Shown in pieces: positions 24,389-35,893 of a stretch of 64,000 nucleotides of DNA. Made by a program: the position numbers and the translations under genes. Within the stretch, counting starts at the first letter, position 1. Every line of letters begins with the position of its first letter. The stretch is from Cristatella mucedo. Lineage: Eukaryota > Bryozoa > Phylactolaemata > Cristatellidae. Location of the stretch: the NCBI GenBank assembly GCA_009760855.2, contig WPIO01000047.1, positions 2,041,501 through 2,105,500 on the forward strand. Direction: 5' to 3'. The notes under the pieces are model-generated. The model was given only the letters and a program-made list of their open reading frames with translations. It did not search any database and was not told where the DNA came from.

Positions 24389-26496
24389 AGGGTACGGTTA
24401 ACACCAGTTACGTGAGGTCGATTCCCGCCCAGCAAGGTACTCGATGCTCTTTCTCTTGATGCTCACTACCCTTTCTTCTCAATGAAGAGTTTCGAAAATT
24501 AAGATTTTCTTAATTGGTAGCGTTTACTCGTCTAAGTCTAAGGGTCATTATAGCAGGAACGCTGGCACGCTTGTATTCTTTCTGCATTGAGCTTCACATC
24601 TTAGGGATATCTTCTAAGCTGAATTCATTTTTGAGCTTTTGCAAAGACATCTGGTGGCACAATATTCTTCCAATCACTTTTGCAAATCAGTGATAAGAGA
24701 CTTCAAATATCGTTCCAATACGGCTAAGCGGTAATACTCAAAGCAGTTTCGCTAATAATAGTAATGATACAGTTGATATAGCGCCCTCAGAAAACTCAAT
24801 TACTTTCTAGGCACTTTAAATTTGCTGCAAAGGAAGCACGATTGAATGGTTAGTGTAAGCATGCTCCGTAAACAACACAGATACCACGGTTAGGGGTGAT
24901 GTGCACAGCGTCAGCATGCAAGTGTGGTTCGGTTAGTGGCAGCATGTACAGTATCAGTGTGCATAAGCACGTAAAGAAAAAATCACGGGGACCCACTAAA
25001 CGCTGTTATAAATAGATATGTTTATAGTTTCTTTTTAAATATGGTCAAGCCAGGAGATGTCGTGAGGCTAGTCGAGCGATTTCCAGGCTTTGGGAGTGCA
25101 CGAACGTAAGGCACGGTCTCCTAAGGATTTGAGATTTGTGCGTAGTATAATTAAACAATTAGATTCCCAAAAGCGGGTTTTCGATGCTTAGCCGGATAGG
25201 AGATTAGATCAAATAGATATGCTGGATACAGAGAACAAAAGAACCTACAAGGGAGTAACCAAACCTTGAAGCCAAATCATTGCTTGACTGCGAGCCACAG
25301 CAGGTCGGCGAGAAGTGGTGAGCTGTTGCTAGTGCAACGCTTGCGATAGACAAGGCTAGCTGCCAATTTTTGCACCAGCTGTAAGCATCTGAGTGCACAG
25401 GCCGGTAGACCAGCAAGCAGTGAGTTACAGAAGTTGACGATATGTCACAAATGCATGGACCAATTTAGATGTATTATCCCTGTCTGAACGAGTCCGAATC
25501 TTAGCGATTTTATGCTGCTGAAAGTAGGCATATTTGACCGTGGAGGTGGTTGGGTCGTCTAATGGAAGGTCACTTTGGAACATGACACCTAGATTTCGTA
25601 CAGATTCAACAGGAAGTATGCAGGCAGAGCCTATTGTGGGTCTTAATCATTCCAACTTCTGATAAAACAATATTACTAGTCTGAGTTTGCCAGTAACTAT
25701 TAAGTTACTTTTGTCATCATTCAATTTTAGAACTTTTGCTGTCGTCCATGTGCGGATGTCATCAATACATACAACAAGGAAGTTAAGAGAATATTTGACG
25801 TCTTTGAAGGCTGGAAGGAATTATTGCAGACGTACAACTAAGTGTCAGTTGCATAGAAGTGAAAGCTTATTTTGCCTGGAAATTACATTCGTAAGCATTA
25901 GAGTATAAACCCTAAATAGAAAGGGACCAAGCACAGAGCCCTGAGGCACCCCATATTTCAGAGGTTCCTTAAATTATCTTTGTCCATCACATCAATACTC
26001 GGGAATCTCCTACTGAGATGAGACCTGAACCGTTGCGATGCAGTACCGGTGACTCCCAGGCGAGATGAGAGGCACTCAATAAAGAATCGGTGATCACTAG
26101 TATCAAAAGCTACGGAAATATCGAGCAAAAGAAGCAGAGATACTCTACCTAAGTCTGCATTCTTAAGGAGGTCCTAGTACACCCAATGCAATGCTAACTC
26201 TATAGAGTGAGTAGCTAGAGAACTAGACCGTAAACTATTAGCAATGTTTGAAGTTTAAATATATGAGCTCAGCTGGTCTGCCACGACTCACTTCAGTGTC
26301 TGATAGAAACGGTAGAAGTGAGACTGGGCGGAACTTACTCAAGCTCTCTTCGTCTAGTGTTGCCTTCTTGATTTACTGTAGCCTTTTTTTAAATGTGGTG
26401 GGATCTGACCTGAGGTGAAGGACATATTTAGGATGTCATGTGTGCATGGAAGCAGCAGATCAGTGCGTTTTAGAAGCAGCAACCGCCTTACCTGGA

Positions 26497-26650
26497 GAGC
26501 CGTGATGGCTTTAAGGTAATGTGGATGCTTTTCACCACCTCGGCTCCGATGTCACGGGTTCGAATCCTCTGGTCGGCAATCTTTTATCGCCACTGCAAGC
26601 GGTGGTGATAGCCGTAAAGTCTCTTCTGTCGCCATACAAAAAGAGGCTGT
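26497..26650 (+). mobile_element. SINE-1 copy a (tRNA-derived)
   Basis: Starts GAGCCGTGATGGC. The B-box match GGGTTCGAATCC stands at about 26569. After it come a conserved body (GCCACTGCAAGCGGTGGTGAT) and the 3' end CATACAAAAAGAGGC. It sits between RT and linker of minus LINE-A A4. The A-box region is damaged in this copy. Confidence 0.85.
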
Positions 26651-26740
26651 TATATTAGCCAGTATTTATTTATTTATTTCGTCGGGCAGTAAAAATATGG
26701 TTTGGAGGACTAGTTGTCTACTTTGATCGGGATCTAAACT

Positions 26741-27184
26741 TCAGGAAAATGTCACTAAAAACCTCCTGGAATGCAGCCATTGAGGTGCTGCATGATTTGA
26801 GAGACGCGATTCCGGGGAGAATGCTGCCATCTTACTAATGGTCTCCGTGATCTTGTCTATCTTGTTGACAAATAAGCTCAAGAAGCGATCAGCTGGATCG
26901 TCAAAGCGATCACTCGGTAAGGAACGAACCTGAGAACGGTTAAACAGATGGTTGATCGTCGGCATCAGCATATTTTGATTGTGCATCAGTGTCTCGTCAA
27001 TTTTTTTATTGAAGCTAGACTTGGCATTGTCTGGGATCAATTGATATGATCTACAGTAGTCCTCGTATGCCTGTCGATGGACGGTCAGTCCTGATCGTTT
27101 GTATGCTTTTACAAGCTTGCGCTTAGTAGACCTATATAGTTTCATGTCTGTGATAAACCATAGGCAATCTGTACAGGGGCGCAC
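26741..27184 (-). pseudogene. LINE-A ORF2 linker fragment (A4)
   Basis: A 147-codon minus frame. Readings KRSGLTVHRQAYEDYCRSYQ, INHLFNRSQVRSLPSDRFD and FVNKIDKITETISK match the endonuclease-RT linker of A1 and A2. The frame is open here, but the element is interrupted on both sides, so it is not functional. Confidence 0.8.
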
Positions 27185-27397
27185 AGTGTGCAGTCAGAGG
27201 TAAAAAATCTTCGGCAATTTAAGCTAGTTTCTTTTTAGTTGTAGCACTCTACCGATGATGACAGGTCGAAAGGAGAATTGAGCAGCAAAGGCGAAGCAGA
27301 TATTGTCGTTCTGACAGCATCAATTTCAAAAGTCTTGAGGTCTCGGAATTCATAGCTAATGTTTTTTATATGATGAGGAGAAGCGCGCACATTGTCT

Positions 27398-27580
27398 CAC
27401 TTGCATGCTGACTCTGTGCATGTCACCCCTTACCATGTTATTCATTTTGTTTATCAAGCATGATATTACTCACCATTCAATCGCGTTTCCCTTTGCAGCA
27501 AGTGTAAAGCGCCTAGAAGGAGATTGAGTTCTCTGAGGGCGCTTTATCAAGTGCATCATCATTATTATTATTATTATTTG
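27398..27580 (+). mobile_element. LINE-A 3' end inserted in minus LINE-A
   Basis: 3' UTR and tail from TTGCATGCTGACTCTGTG to (ATT)n, in the opposite orientation to the host copy A4 and between its linker and endonuclease parts. Confidence 0.85.
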
Positions 27581-28084
27581 ATAGGATTTTGTGATAATTG
27601 AGTATGACAGAGTACAGTTGTATAAAAAGCGTTTGTCGAGCGTGTGACTCTTGATGTGAGTACGGCCTTGCACAAGAGACAGGAACACAGACACGAGAGA
27701 CGATGAGTTAGTCAGTCCGCGAAATTCAGTGCTGGAGGCAGCAGATAAATTATCAAGTAGCAGATAATTATAAATTAAATTATTAATAGATAAATCAAAA
27801 AGAGTTTTTCAATCGCCCATAATAAGTAAAGATCAATTTATTGCACGCAGAATTTAAGTGAGATTAGAGAAATCTGAGATAAAGGAGGACTTGGTACCTG
27901 ATGGTGCAGCCATCGGTAGCTTTTTTTGGTTTAAATCAAGACCGAAGATTCAAAAGGCTGCTTCGGGGGTATTGCAAGTGGCTTGAAATTGATGTTTGGA
28001 TACGTGATAATAGCAGCTCCCCCTTTAGTTCGGATTTTTAGCCTCCTTTCGGATTGGTGCAGGCAAAGCATATTTTCTTAAATT

Positions 28085-29021
28085 GAATGATAATAAAATA
28101 AACTTACTAATTATAGACAAATAAACTACGATTCGTAAATTGGACAGGCTAACCCTCAAAATCTGCTATGCTAGTATATCTCCTCCTGTTGAATCTGCAC
28201 GAAATCTATGCATGATATTCCAAAGTGACCTTTTATTAGACGACCAAATCAGCTCTACAGTCAAGTCTGTCTGCTCCGTGCTATATAAAATGCTAAAATG
28301 TGGGCTTGCTTAGACAAATATATTACATCTAAGCTGATCCTTGCATTTGTGACATACTGTCAACTTCTGTAACTTTTGCTTTCTGTTCTACCGGACTTTC
28401 CACTTAGGCGCTTACACCTGGTGCGAAACTCTGCAGGTAGGCTTGTCTGTTGTGAGCGTCGCATTCTTTCACATCTCACTACTTCTCACTGACCAGCACT
28501 GCCACCCAGTTAAGCAACGCATCGACTTCAAGGTTTTGTCACTATATTTTAGTTCCCTTTATTTTTTAGTTCCAGACTATCTATCCGATTTACTCCTATA
28601 GTGGGCAAAGCATCGCAGTACCCGCTTCCTGGAATTCAAATGTTTCGCTATACCTCGTGGAAACCTAAATTCTGTATATACTGTTAATTTAGTTCGTACG
28701 CTCCCAAAGACTTGACCTCACGACTTCCGTCACGACATCTCCTGACTTGACAGCATTTACGCATCTATGTATCACAGCACTTAGTGGTTCCTTGATATTC
28801 ATCTTGTATGTGCTTATTTGAGCTGAAACTCTGCATGCCGCCACTAATCATACTTGCATGCCGACTCTGTGGATGTCACCATTAATCATGGTATTCTCGT
28901 TGTTTATTGAGCACGCTACCACTAACCACTCTATCGTGCTTCCTTTGCAGCTAATGTGACGGGCCTAGAAAGAGATTGAATTCTCTGAGGGTGCTTATTC
29001 AAATCTATTATTATTATTATT
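28085..29021 (+). mobile_element. LINE-A copy A5 (ORF2 C-terminus to tail)
   Basis: Plus-strand homology to A1 from the post-RT region (AATCTGCACGAAATCTATGC; GGCTTGTCTGTTGTGAGCG) through the 3' UTR to the (ATT)n tail at about 29005-29021. Many stops are present. It interrupts the minus endonuclease of A4, whose sequence resumes at about 29025 (AATTGCCATG). Confidence 0.8.
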
Positions 29022-29024
29022 GTG

Positions 29025-31095
29025 AAAGTAATTGCCATGAATTTTTGTGGAACAGCTATTCTTAATGGTTGTTTATTTGTCCGTGGAATCGTGAGAGCCT
29101 ATTCGTTTGGTATACGTCAGTTTCTTGCTTGGTTCGTCCTGGAATGGCATGGTTGAGATCAGGCTCGGCCCCACTGGCTCACATGTCCGTTCTTTATAAG
29201 AGTTACGGCATCCTTGCTTTGTCCTGCTCGGATGATTTAGTCCTAATCGGAGCCAGGCTTTGAGTGGCTTTTGTTTATTTGTGGATAAATTGGTATCGGA
29301 CGCTATTTTGTAAGTCATGCAACGTAAAGTCCTGATTTTAGCCGTTTCAAGTAGTTTTATAGATTTTGTTTGTATTATATTATTCGCTTGTATCATGCCT
29401 TGCAACAGTTTTATACGTTAACTAAAGATATTAGTGATATTATTGTAATGTATTATTGTAATTGTAATGGATTAAAAGAAAATTATAACAATCGAATCAA
29501 CTTGCCGCTCTGTTCTGCCTTGAGCAAGGCTACTGAGGGATGTGTACGGTGTGTACGGATTTTGTGCTCACCACAGCAAACACCTGATGTCGCTTGGGAT
29601 ATTTTCGTTGGTCTTCTTTTTGTAAAACACCGATGCATCGGATTAAATAGTCCATTGTGGAGGCTCATTGTGGATGTTTGACGTCCCTCTGGTCTTGGTA
29701 GGGAAATTACCGTGGTTATTGACCCTCTTGGGTCAGTTCGATTTCAATGTAAAGAGTAATCACTCTCGGATCGTTGACAGATGATATTCCTCCACAGGTA
29801 AATTCTTCTTAGATTCAAATTAGGTTTAGAGGATATTTCATATAGTCGAGCATGCGTTCCAAGTTGGAGAGCAAATGTCTTTGGCTATGGCACGTTTTCT
29901 TTATAATAACAATAATCGTGGTTCAAACGGACTGCCCGCCTCGGTATTTGAAGTGGTTGATTTCAATCACTGTTCAACTCCTGCTGTGATAGGACTCAGT
30001 CTTTCTGTATTCTATATGTTTTCTCGTGTCTATCGATCAAAAAAAGGTCATCCATCACTTGCGCTTCATAGAGCTTCACTGCTGCAATGTGTGTTACCAC
30101 GGGCAGAACGGTTCCATTCTGGGTTCATGTTTCGTCATCAGAGCTGTCAGTCTGTCTACTGGTTCTCTAGTTTTCTTCTGAGTGTATGGTTTCAAGAAGG
30201 CCACTTTAGGTACGTCGAAGATGTGGCATAAGAGGCCGTATATGAGAATAAAAGTGATCGTCGTGGTGCTTCTCAACTGCAGCTACTGACGGTCAATATT
30301 AAAATTAAGATGGCACGCTTGGGCGTACCTACAATTTGACAACAGCTGGGCGGCAGAGGGCAGCATGAAGAAACTTCCAGCCAGCGCTGAGAGGACAGGT
30401 CTATTCCAGCGCGGCTCCTACATCGGCTTCACTCAGAAAACGAAGCGACATCTCGATACTGCAAGCTGGATTGGCGCTGTCACAGGAATTACACGTCTTT
30501 GACAAACCAGCTGTCCGAGGACGGACATTTTACAGGAGAGGGTAATGTAAAGCCCCGCGATTATGAGCTATTAACTTGACAGCTGAGCCTCGATTGAGAG
30601 CTATGAGCTTTAACGATTAATGAGGGTGCTTGTTATATGGCCGCGATAAGCTGAAGATTATGAAAGCATCACATGCGATTATTTTTATGGATTATTATTA
30701 TTATATTATCGCTAGTGAATTATCTTTACTTATGACCTAGCAGCTATATAAGGCTTTTCCTTACCTCAGCGGTGTTCTTGGAGCGAAGGTCAATCGGTCG
30801 GTGAGTCAAGCGCTGAGCGTGAGCTGCTGTAAGCTGCTGTGAGCCTGTTAGCAAGTCAGTAGGAAGTCACCCGGTTGTATCAGCTGTGGAATATGGGCTA
30901 TTCTTGTGTATCTACTAATTCTGTTTTATAGCTAGCTCTGCACGAGGAATATTGAGTGTTGTGCTTTATCGTTGGCATATTGCTAGCATCTGGTCTTTGC
31001 ACGTTGCACGGGTTTCGATGCTGCCAGCACTTGTGAGGGTTGAGTGGTCAGAACACTGTGACCTAGGAGCTTGATAAGCTTAACATACTAATAAT
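29025..31095 (+). mobile_element. LTR-D copy D2: internal 3' part plus full LTR
   Basis: The first ~50 bp continue the reversed LINE-A endonuclease; LTR-D homology follows. The internal segment ends in GGAGAGGGTAA. The LTR (30546-31095) starts TGTAAAGCCCCGCG. A 118-codon plus frame (29875-30231) is homologous to the D1 frame (MFRHQSC, WFSSFLL, EDVA) but is absent from D3 and D4. Unlike D3 and D4, D2 has no SINE-1 at the junction. Confidence 0.7.
30546..31095 (+). repeat. LTR of D2
   Basis: About 550 bp. It starts TGTAAAG and ends near CTAATAATA where D3 and D4 read TAACA. It carries a TATA-like TATATAA at 30745-30751, about 200 bp into the LTR. Confidence 0.65.
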
Positions 31096-31164
31096 AGTAA
31101 TAATAACAATCATCATCATCATCACCATGCCCATGATATAGCACTCTCAGAGAACTCAATCGTG
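31096..31164 (-). mobile_element. LINE-A tail fragment after D2
   Basis: A reversed (ATT)-like tract and AGCACTCTCAGAGAACTCAAT, the minus-strand LINE-A tail. It is cut short at about 31164, where plus-strand LINE-A begins. Confidence 0.7.
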
Positions 31165-32312
31165 CCGGTGTGATTGCCAAGCTCAATCTAGGCTTCCACT
31201 TATATGCGGACGACACTCAGTTGCACCGTTGCTTGTATTTCTCCCAGACCTCCAGCACGTCGAACATTCTCAACTTCCTTGCTGCGTGTAGTGATTACAG
31301 TCACACGTGGATGGCAGGAAATTTTCTGAAATTGAGTGATTATAAAACTAACTTCCTCCTTATGGGCAAACGGAGTGTGCTTCAGAAATAGGAAAGGCTA
31401 ACTCTCAAAATGGCCTCTGCCACCATTTCCTATGCTGAATCTGCACGAAATCTAGGTGTCGTGTTCCAAAGTGACCTTTAATTAGACAACCACATCAGCT
31501 GCACAGTCAAGTCAGCCTACTTTCAGCAACCTAGCATTGCTGTAATTCGTGCTTGTTCGTGCTTGTTTAGACAGGTATACCACATCTAAAGTGATTCATG
31601 CCTTTGTGAGATCCCATCTTCTTGACTTCTGTAACTCATTGCTTGCTAGCCTATCGGCCAGTGCACTAGGTGCCTACAGCTGGTGCAAAACTCTGCAGCT
31701 AGGCATGTCTGTCGTGAGCGCTGCACTTGTTACATCCCACAACTTCTGGCCGACCTGCGCTGGCGCCCAGACAAGCAACGCATTGATTTCAAGGCTTATT
31801 CACTCACTTTCAGGTCTCTTCATTCTTTGGCTCCAGCCTACCTATCAGATCTTCTTCCCACCAGGCTAAGCATCGTTCTACCCGCTTTTTGGAATCTAAC
31901 TGTTTAACTATATATCGTACACGCCTCAAATGATTGCGAGACCGTGCCTTTAGTTCGTATACTCCTAATGTCTGTAACTCACTTTCGACTTGCGTTACGA
32001 CGTCTCCTGACTAGTTCACACTTATAAATAAACTAAAAATGTATTCATTTACGACGGCATTTAGAGGATCCCTGTGATTCGTCCTTTTTTTGCCCATGCT
32101 TGCTGACATTGGTGCATGCTGCCATAAACCCTACATGCATGCTGACCCTGTGCATGTCACACCTAAGCATGTTATTGTCGTTGTTTTTTGAGCATCCTAC
32201 CACTAACCATCCTATCGCGCTTTTTTTCGGCATTTGTAAAGCGTCGACAAAAAGATTTAGTTCTCTGAGGAGCTCTATCAAATGTATTACTATTGTTATT
32301 GTTATTATTACA
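31165..32312 (+). mobile_element. LINE-A copy A6 (YADD box to tail)
   Basis: Starts just upstream of the RT catalytic box, which is intact here (YADDTQLH, in a 73-codon frame at 31170-31391). It continues through the ORF2 C-terminus (RSLHSLAPAYLSDLL) with several stops and frameshifts, then 3' UTR and a TATTGTTATTG-type tail. Confidence 0.85.
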
Positions 32313-32985
32313 TTTTACACTTTCGGCACTTTACATTTTCTGAAAATGAAACGTTATCGAATGTTTATTGGTAGCGTGCTCAATAAATAGCAAGAATAAC
32401 ATGATTATGGGTAACATGCAACAAGGTCAGCATGTAAGTTTGGTTAGTGGCAGCATGCACAGTGTCAGCAGGCATAAGCACATAAAAGATAATTAGCAAT
32501 GACCCACTAAATGTTGTGCTAAAAAGATGCGTTTTAGTGTCTTTTAAAATTTGGAAAATTCAGGAGATGTCTTAATACAATTGTGTAGTAAGTTCCAAAC
32601 TTGAAGGCATACAATCTAAATGCACAGCCTCCGAAGGATTTGAGATGCGTACAAGGTATGGGTAAAGTGGTTGCATTCCAAAAAGTGGGTGCTACGATGC
32701 TTTGCCATCTGGGGGAGTATATCTCATAGGCAGGCTGCAGCCGAAGAATCAAGGAACCTAAAAGTGAGTGACAGAACCTGGAAGTCGATGCGTTGCTTGA
32801 CTGGGATCAAAAGCTGTTCGACGACAAGTGGTGTAATGAGGCAACTTCGACGCTAACGACAGACAAGCCTTGCTGCGGAGTTTTGCAGAACTGTAATTGC
32901 CTAAGCACACAGGCAGGTAGACCAGCAAGGAGCGAGTTGCACAAATCTAAAGGGTATGTCACAAATGCACGGATCAATTTATATA
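32313..32985 (-). mobile_element. LINE-A copy A7, tail-to-tail with A6
   Basis: A reversed tail and 3' UTR (GGTTAGTGGCAGCATGCAC) run into the ORF2 C-terminus. The two copies meet at their (ATT)n ends, forming an inverted pair. Confidence 0.8.
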
Positions 32986-32992
32986 TTAACGC

Positions 32993-33154
32993 GTATATAT
33001 ATATATATATATATGTGTGTGTATTTATTCATATATATAATTCCGTTATATGGCGCCCAACGTGAGCTTAATCTCTATTCAGACAGTTTACATATGCTAC
33101 GGAGCTCGAGCCCACGAGCTTGGCCAGACCTTGGACCGGGCAAGCACCTTAACG

Positions 33155-33190
<36 letters not shown>

Positions 33191-33260
33191 ATGTGTGTGT
33201 GTGTGATACTTATGTGTTACGTGTGTGTGCGCGTGCGTGCGTGCGTTCACGTGCATGCAC
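32993..33260. repeat. AT and GT microsatellites
   Basis: (TA)11 at about 32993-33014, (GT)n from 33157 to about 33205 with interruptions, then GTGC-rich sequence to about 33260. Confidence 0.9.
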
Positions 33261-33469
33261 GTTTGTGTGTCTAAGGGTTTTCGCGAATACACATATATTT
33301 ATACGTATATATTTACGTAAACGTATATTTATGTATGTTAATTGTAGCAAATCTTTAAAGTCTGTTTGTGAAACCGCAGTGGTGCCAAATTTAATGCTTT
33401 TGCATAACCACGCGGCAAGACTTTCACGGTTAGCTGCAGGAGATTCTATCATCTAGAGAGAACTGTACA

Positions 33470-34051
33470 TAGGCATCTTTCCAACCCAGAGATAATGTGC
33501 TGCTGCGTACTGATGAGTAAATCACACAGACCGTAACGTCCTTCGCTTTTGTCGCGGAAGCGGGCTGACGGACCACGTTTGCAAGTTGACAAGTATAGCC
33601 GCAGCAGCTGATCTTTGAAAATAAATGCAGCCGACGAAGTTGCGACCGTATTGCAACGCATTGGCTCCATGCCTACCAAGTCAGCCTAATGGAAAGTGCT
33701 TCATCGGCGTAGAGACAGCAGAGATGATCGCCTGCATATTATTGTATCCGTCTCTTTCCCGTCAGAACGCCGCAGCCGTCTAGCGTGTAGAGATATGTGT
33801 GCATGAAGTTTTTTCAAAGACAGCTTTTCCCAAGGAAAGTAGTCCTATTAGTGCTTGATTTCAATTGATTTGCCACCAATGCGCCATAATGTCAGAATCA
33901 CTATTCTTTTTTCCCTAGGTTTTGCAAGCGTCGCACTTCGCTCGCTCCTTGCTTCAGACTACAAACCCCCGGTGCGACTGTGGACGTTGGATTGCGACGC
34001 TCTCTCAGGCAAGCAGGACGTAAAGACTACCTACCTACCCAACCGCTGAAA
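33470..34051 (+). promoter_or_regulatory. 5' flank of family C copy 3
   Basis: Homologous base for base (with about 20% differences) to 56590-57161 before copy 4 (GCATTGGCTCC, CCTACCAAGTCAGCCTA, GTGTAGAGATAT, GCATGAAGTTTTT). Its last ~150 bp also resemble the end of spacer X before copies 1 and 2. The shared flank probably holds the 5' UTR and promoter. No TATA box is convincing. Confidence 0.5.
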
Positions 34052-35893
34052 ATGGATCGTCGCGTGCGGCAGCCTGCCGAGCGCATCTCGAGGCATGGCA
34101 ACGTGGCTGATCTGGACAGAAAAAGACAGGCGGCACCCTCTAGAGGACAGCAGCGTGAAGCAACGGTAGCCGAGAGATGTCTTTCGAACCGAGACAGAGG
34201 CGAGCTAGTCACGTGTGGCGACGCAGACGGTCGGCCGCCGCATCGGCCGTCGCCGCGGCGGCAGTGGCCGGCGCTGCTTCGTGCCCAGCCCGACGATGCC
34301 AGCCCGACAATTCAGACCGCCGCGGCCGCTGCCGGACAGCCGCCAGGGGGGGCACGTTTGTCAAGCTTGTGGAGAGCGGCCGCAATAGAGGCAGCGACCG
34401 CCATCACTGCGACTGCAGCCGCCGACTACGGCGCTCCTAAGCCAGCGCCGAGGCGAGTCTCGGCAGCGGCCGAGAAAAGGGATACCCCCGCAGCGGCGGC
34501 TGCTACTGCTGGCGCTCCTGTATCAACGCCACTGCGAGACTTATCAGCGGCGAATGAAATGAGCGCCAGTGCTGCGACGGCTGCTTCTGCTGCCGCATGC
34601 ACTGGCACTCCTGTGCCAGCGCCGCGGCGAGCATTAGCGGCGGCGAAAGAAAGGGACGCCGTTGCTGCGACGGCTACGGCGGCAGATTGCTCGAGCGCCA
34701 CACCGCCGCCATGCTGCCAATCGTCTCTTCGCGTGACTGCTGCACCGGCGACGATTTCACGTTACGACACAGACTGTCCAATGCCGGCTAGCTCCGAGTC
34801 GGCGACCTCCACTCGACTCCGGCTCGAGCCGACTTTCGCTGGCGCGGCGGCGAGCCGCTCGGGCGCCGCGGGCGTCGAATCGCCTGCGCAGCGGCGTGAC
34901 GAGGCCACCGGAGCAGGTCGTGTGCCGGGGCAGCACGTCGAGCGAGCTGGAAGCAGGATAGTTCACTTCACGTCCGACAGCGGCCGTCGCGGCGAGCCTC
35001 GCAGGGTCGATCAGCGCTGCTGCCGCGCGACTGGAACCAGCCCAACGGATCGCCGACGTGAGCCCGACCGAAGGCAAGGCGGCGACGACCGCAGCGTTGC
35101 TCAACGAGGAGACGGACTCGGCGGCTCTAGCGGTGGCTACGGCGGCGGAGAAGCGTCCAACGGCGTGGCAAGGATAATGCGGCACGCGGACAACCTGGCC
35201 GACCAGATGGAGAACTTAATGCATTGGAAGTCTCTGGTTGGCGAGGCGCGCGTGGCGGCGCAGCGCGCGGACGAGGCATCGACGCGGCGGCGCCTCAGAG
35301 ACGGGCGCGCCCCGACAGACGCCGAGCAGAGCGAGCTGCAGGGGACGGCGAGCGAGCGCACGGGCCAGAGCTACTGGCAGATGCTCGAGGGCAGCATTCA
35401 TAACGACATCGTCGCTATTATTTACCAGGGGCGCCAGCTCGCCGATGAGTACGTCTCGATATCACGCGGCGATGCTGCCTCCGGCGCCGCTTGCGCTACC
35501 TCGCCGGCCCAGATAGACATCTTTGGGGCTTGCACAGCGGAAGATGAGGAAGAGACGTGGCGACGACGCGACAGCGAGCGGCGACGCGACGACCAAGTCC
35601 GCTATGACACCGAGAGGCGGGAGAGAGCACTAAGGGCGACAGTGCCGGCGGACGGCACATTCCGGGCATTACCGGTCAGGGTAGACGAGACAAATGACGC
35701 AGCGTCTCTGTCACCGGTCGCCAGAAGTTCCAATGTTGCCACTTGGAATGGCGAAGAGGCGGCGCCATGGCCAGTCGCTAGGAGGCGCGCGGAGCAGCCC
35801 AACAGGGAACGCAGCGACCGGCATCTAGAGCCCTGCGGTCGCTTGCTACCGGAAGCGAAATACTATTCTACGCGACCCGCTTTGCCGAAGTAG
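34052..35893 (+). CDS. Family C copy 3 (C3): open Ala/Arg-rich protein with a novel conserved module
   Basis: 613 codons from the ATG that aligns with the starts of copies 2 and 4 (AAAATGGATCGTCG); the frame also extends 24 codons upstream. Layout: Arg/Gln-rich N-terminus (1-90); Ala-rich, low-complexity middle with three approximate repeats of the type PAPRR.LAAAKE.DA (about 125-235); Ser/Arg/Gly-rich segment; conserved module at about residues 376-467 (RHADNLADQMENLMHWKSL ... SYWQMLEGSIHNDI ... RQLADEYV); a charged stretch with RRRDDQVRYDTERRER; and a conserved C-terminus PEAKYYSTRPALPK. No signal peptide or membrane segment. AATAAA follows at 36230. I do not recognise the family. It could be a multicopy host gene or the protein of an unrecognised element. 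Frame conservation with the diverged copy 2 argues for past coding. Confidence 0.6.
   Translation: MDRRVRQPAERISRHGNVADLDRKRQAAPSRGQQREATVAERCLSNRDRGELVTCGDADGRPPHRPSPRRQWPALLRAQPDDASPTIQTAAAAAGQPPGGARLSSLWRAAAIEAATAITATAAADYGAPKPAPRRVSAAAEKRDTPAAAAATAGAPVSTPLRDLSAANEMSASAATAASAAACTGTPVPAPRRALAAAKERDAVAATATAADCSSATPPPCCQSSLRVTAAPATISRYDTDCPMPASSESATSTRLRLEPTFAGAAASRSGAAGVESPAQRRDEATGAGRVPGQHVERAGSRIVHFTSDSGRRGEPRRVDQRCCRATGTSPTDRRREPDRRQGGDDRSVAQRGDGLGGSSGGYGGGEASNGVARIMRHADNLADQMENLMHWKSLVGEARVAAQRADEASTRRRLRDGRAPTDAEQSELQGTASERTGQSYWQMLEGSIHNDIVAIIYQGRQLADEYVSISRGDAASGAACATSPAQIDIFGACTAEDEEETWRRRDSERRRDDQVRYDTERRERALRATVPADGTFRALPVRVDETNDAASLSPVARSSNVATWNGEEAAPWPVARRRAEQPNRERSDRHLEPCGRLLPEAKYYSTRPALPK

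Larger units (their letters stand above)
24755..28080 (-). mobile_element. LINE-A long minus copy (A4) carrying nested insertions
   Basis: On the minus strand from right to left: endonuclease fragment (27.6-28.08 kb; readings SHTLDKRFLYN and a GDF-like site near 27800), linker (26.70-27.37 kb), RT (25.87-26.45 kb; the complement of QGSVLGP near 25940), ORF2 C-terminus and 3' UTR, tail at 24755-24830. It is interrupted by SINE-1 at 26497-26650 and a plus-strand LINE-A tail at 27398-27580. Coding is broken throughout. Confidence 0.8.
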
